A program made the translations under genes and the position numbers. Below the pieces are notes generated by a model. It had not been told where the DNA came from and ran no database searches. It worked only from the letters and a program-made list of their open reading frames with translations. This document shows positions 60,822 through 64,000 of a stretch of 64,000 nt of DNA, piece after piece. The stretch's first letter is position 1; each line of letters opens with the position of its first letter. The DNA comes from Cryptomeria japonica (lineage: Eukaryota > Streptophyta > Pinopsida > Cupressales > Cupressaceae), in the NCBI RefSeq assembly GCF_030272615.1, contig NW_026729184.1, forward strand, positions 90,802 through 154,801, given 5' to 3'.

Positions 60822-61830
60822 CCATAATAAATACACAAGTAAATGGATTTGTAAATTGAATCAATTATCATATATAAATATTGCAAATAATATACTAAAT
60901 TAACATACTATTAAATATAACTAAATAAATTTAAAACTGAAAACAAATAATGATTCTATGGCAAACAAAATGAGTGAGGTCACTTTCTCCTCCATTTACT
61001 CTAACACTCCCTAATTAACAACTACTTTTTATTATTTTAGTATTCTTTGTTCAAGACTATAATCTCATTTGACATCTAAAATCGTTACTTCTACATTTTA
61101 ATAAATATGTAAAATACTTTTTTAAATAATATTATAAACCTTATCTGTATTGTATAAAAATACTAATTTAAAAACAATTAATAGGTGTACAACAAACAAA
61201 AGCAAAGTAAACAAATCCTTGATAACAAACATACCGACTCCCACAAAAGCTAAAACAGTATTATAGTCGTCTGGGATGTGGAAGATATGTAATGAGACGA
61301 CTGGTGGGAAGGCGAAGGTATATAATTATTTGCTATTCTATGGAATTTCATTCACAAGCGTAGAATTTCATGGCTGGACATTATTTTATAAAGAATTATT
61401 GGAGCTTGCGGACAAAACAAAGGCTTTATATCTCTGTTTTAATAGTTTCTTAATATTTCTTCAGTTTGTCTTCTACTCTCGCCAACTGCTTACCTTTAGC
61501 AGCGTAGACTTCTGACCATTTCCCATGGTTGAGCAACATTTTAATAAGAATTCAAGGAGCCTGTGGACAAAACAAATGCTTTATATTTCTTTCTTATCTG
61601 TTTCTTAACATTTCTTTAATTTGTCACTCATTCAATCACAGCCCATCAAGATGACCACCCATTTCTCAATAGGTTAGAAAATTGTGCATTGACAGAGACT
61701 AGATTTGAATGGCGAACGCAGCAGGACATTTCATAGTCTATTTAAGTTTGCACTACAAAACTTTCGGATTGTCAAGTACGTTCAGTTCTTGGAAATGCCA
61801 AAATAATATAGTAATTATAATAGGAAATTT

Positions 61831-62160
61831 GATATATATATATATATGTGTTACATATATAGATATATATACATATATATATGTATATATGTATATATAT
61901 ACATGTATATATGTTTATACATATATATATATACATATATATGTATCTGTATATATACATGTATATACATGTATATATACATTTATACATGTCTATACAT
62001 GTATAGACATGTATACATGTATATACACATATATACATGTATAGACATGTATACATTTATATATGTATATACATGTATACATGTATATATGTATATATAT
62101 ATATGTATATATATATGTATATGTATATGTATATATATGTATATATATATACATATATAC

Positions 62161-62195
<35 letters not shown>

Positions 62196-62201
62196 TATAT
62201 A
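61831..62201. repeat. TA/TATG/CATG compound microsatellite, long allele
   Basis: About 370 bp of TA, GTATAT, ACATGTAT and CATGTATAGA units, against about 140 bp in copy 1. Predicted ORFs on both strands are Tyr/Ile/Cys low-complexity artefacts. Confidence 0.95.
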
Positions 62202-62373
62202 ATTTTAAGAGATGTTTATCTTTCACATTATTTAATATGAATTATTTTTGTTAATTTGGATTTATTATTATATCAGATTTGAAAATCTATTTGAGTTAAA
62301 TTAGATTTTTAGATTTTTAGAACAACATACTTACTCAATGGTATTACAAATTATTTCAAATTATTTCAATTGA

Positions 62374-63634
62374 TTAGAAAAGGGGTGAAAATTTATTCAA
62401 ACACAAAAGTGATACAAACAGAGAGCCCAGATGAGAGTACTGGAGAACCCTATCACTATCCACTAGCTGATCTAGCATAAGAGCCATATCAGAAGGCAAT
62501 TGCATCCTATCCATTATATTCCAACCCTGCATTTGATCCGAGACTCATTTGGCCAAACAATCTGCAACCCCATTCCACTCCCTGGGAACATGTGTGAAAG
62601 TAACTGAATCCAGGGAGCAACAAAATTGAAGAATCTGACTGATAACTAAAGCCAAGTGCCAACTAACATCCCCATGCTCCTACATGGTTAGAAAATTCAC
62701 CACCATATAAGAATCAGACTCACAAATCATTTTGTGGCAACCAAGAGCAGAACAATGTTGAACAACATAAAAAATGGCAAGAGCCTTCCTTAAATTATTT
62801 GTATTAAATCCCTTATAGTTGGAGAAAATAAATTGAACATTCCCAAAACTATCCTGCCCAACACCACCAATGTCAGCATTCCTAGGGTTCCCCAAAGATG
62901 AACCATCAGTGTTAACTTTTAACACACCGAGAGGAGGGGGAGTCCACCAACCCTTCTAATTAACCCACCATAATGGATGTCTACACCTACCTCTTCCACC
63001 CTACCCACCAAACACCGAAGCACCCCCTTGAAGACGAAGAGTAAGACAAGTGCATATAGCAATATCAATGGGATCCACATTGCTAGTCAAATCACACTTA
63101 ACCACAACAGTCTCACAAAGAGAATGAATAATTTTCCACCACAAGTATGTGGCATCCATCCTTATATCCTGAAAAATCCTCCAATTCCTTTCTAGCCAAA
63201 CATGCTAGATGCTTAAGGACTAAGAGCCCAAGAAACATGAAGATAAGGGGTTTTAGCATGGGACTTATCCCAATGCACCCAGAGCTCAAACAAAGAAGAA
63301 ACATGGCAGCAAGTCTTACCCCCAACACCCCACCAAAAGTGACATAGTTTCTCAGAAAAGGAGCACTAAAATAATAGATGAGAGATAAATTCCTCACTAA
63401 TGTAACGCAAAACACACATTCAAGGGCCTTGAAAACCCCATTTGCAAAGATCATCCTAGGTAAGACAACGATTGTTAACCACAAGCCACAAGAAGAAATT
63501 GCATTTGGGCTAGGAAAATTTATTCCAAACCTACTTCCACAAAGGCACCTCAATATCTACAAACAATTGTCTATTAAGCTACAAGTAACCTATAGAAATA
63601 GAGTTTATTCCAGATGACTCACTACCCCAAGCTA
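62374..63634 (-). mobile_element. LINE 3' part in copy 2
   Basis: Duplicate of 4424-5684, containing the RNase H domain and part of the zf-RVT region. Relative to copy 1 its RNase H frame has gained a stop at 62681-62683 (MQE to M-stop, CAG to TAG) and another near 62547 (Trp to TGA), so the stops postdate the duplication. The rest of the LINE presumably continues beyond the LTR element that starts at 63636. Confidence 0.85.
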
Positions 63635-63635
63635 C

Positions 63636-64000
63636 TGTTAGGGTTTCAAGCAGATCTGAAGCAAATACGAACTAACAATTATATGCAGATTTAAATACAA
63701 AAGATAAAGAAATAAAACAAGACACAGATAACACAGAGATTTAACGTGGTTCACCCAGAATGAGTTACGTCCACCATACATAGTCGTCCAATCTTTCTTA
63801 TTATCTAGCAAAAATAGTACATCAACCTTACAATGCCTTAAGCATCCCAGCCGCTTATAACATGCGTTTTTAGGGCAACAAACAAAGTTGGCCTTTTTTG
63901 GTTTTATTACAATGTCGGTTTTCATCAATGAAAAACGGCAAAAAAAAATTTCTCGAGGGCTGCCGCCCTCGAACTCCAGCGAGGATACGTGCTGAGTGTA
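63636..64000. repeat. LTR of another element, cut by window end
   Basis: The sequence starts TGTTAGGGTTTCAAGCAG exactly where homology to copy 1 ends, after GCTAC, and contains AACACAGAGATTTAACGTGG followed by TTCACCC, a motif common in plant LTRs. Its end and the element type are outside the window. The orientation is unknown. Confidence 0.65.

Larger units (their letters stand above)
57648..63634 (+). repeat. Long direct repeat, copy 2 (partner at 1-5684)
   Basis: The copy is colinear with the start of the window from GTAAGCACGTGCAACATTTA onward. It differs by about 300 bp of net extra length, mostly in two TA-rich microsatellites, plus the 39 or so bases near 58780 that copy 1 has lost. 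It ends where an LTR inserted at 63636. Confidence 0.93.

Noticed and set aside
61709-62254. Several ORFs of up to 118 codons on both strands
   Set aside because: They are translations of the TA/CATG microsatellite (Tyr/Ile/Cys strings).
1-64000. CRISPR arrays, tRNA or rRNA genes, riboswitches
   Set aside because: No regularly spaced short repeats, no cloverleaf-type A/B boxes and no rRNA-like conserved stretches were recognised. A plant nuclear context makes the bacterial feature types unlikely.

Overview
The window is nuclear DNA of a seed plant, probably a gymnosperm (conifer-like). The sequence shows AT-rich, gene-poor DNA dominated by old, nested retrotransposon remnants and one intact plant-type leucine-rich-repeat receptor kinase gene. 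The conifer assignment is inferred from this landscape and from the style of the Copia LTRs; it is not proven. There is no rRNA, tRNA, CRISPR array or bacterial operon structure.

Layout. 1-5.7 kb is one copy of a direct repeat whose partner lies at 57.65-63.63 kb. Both copies hold minus-strand LINE remnants, a non-coding repeat segment, a TA-rich microsatellite and the 3' part of a second LINE. That LINE runs on to 8.14 kb in the first copy, where a 990-bp element with terminal inverted repeats is nested in it. 10.3-20.4 kb is a non-coding host block carrying a LINE ORF1 fragment and a Copia element (12.44-16.67 kb) with very short LTRs and a clear target-site duplication. 22.0-23.2 kb is a plus-strand Copia gag fragment. 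24.2-35.7 kb is a pile of minus-strand LTR-retroelement pieces: B (3' half), C (LTR plus an unrecognised ORF), an LTR-like fragment, and D (gag to RT with PBS and 5' LTR). 35.7-42.9 kb is a second copy of the host block, with two insertions. 45.2-46.2 kb is a LINE RNase H tail with a 91-bp tandem repeat, and 46.2-47.4 kb is a partial third copy of the host block. 47.4-52.5 kb has no recognisable gene.

The only gene that looks functional is the two-exon LRR receptor-like kinase at 52577-56086. It encodes about 1140 residues with a signal peptide, about 27 LRRs, a transmembrane helix and a non-RD Ser/Thr kinase, the architecture of LRR-XII pattern-recognition receptors. Its ectodomain contains an in-frame 165-residue duplication covering seven LRRs. 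The flanking 57-kb-spaced repeats suggest that the gene sits in a large tandemly duplicated unit.

Retroelement ORFs are broken. Many stops are TAG in place of an expected CAG or TGG codon, as expected from deamination of methylated CHG sites.
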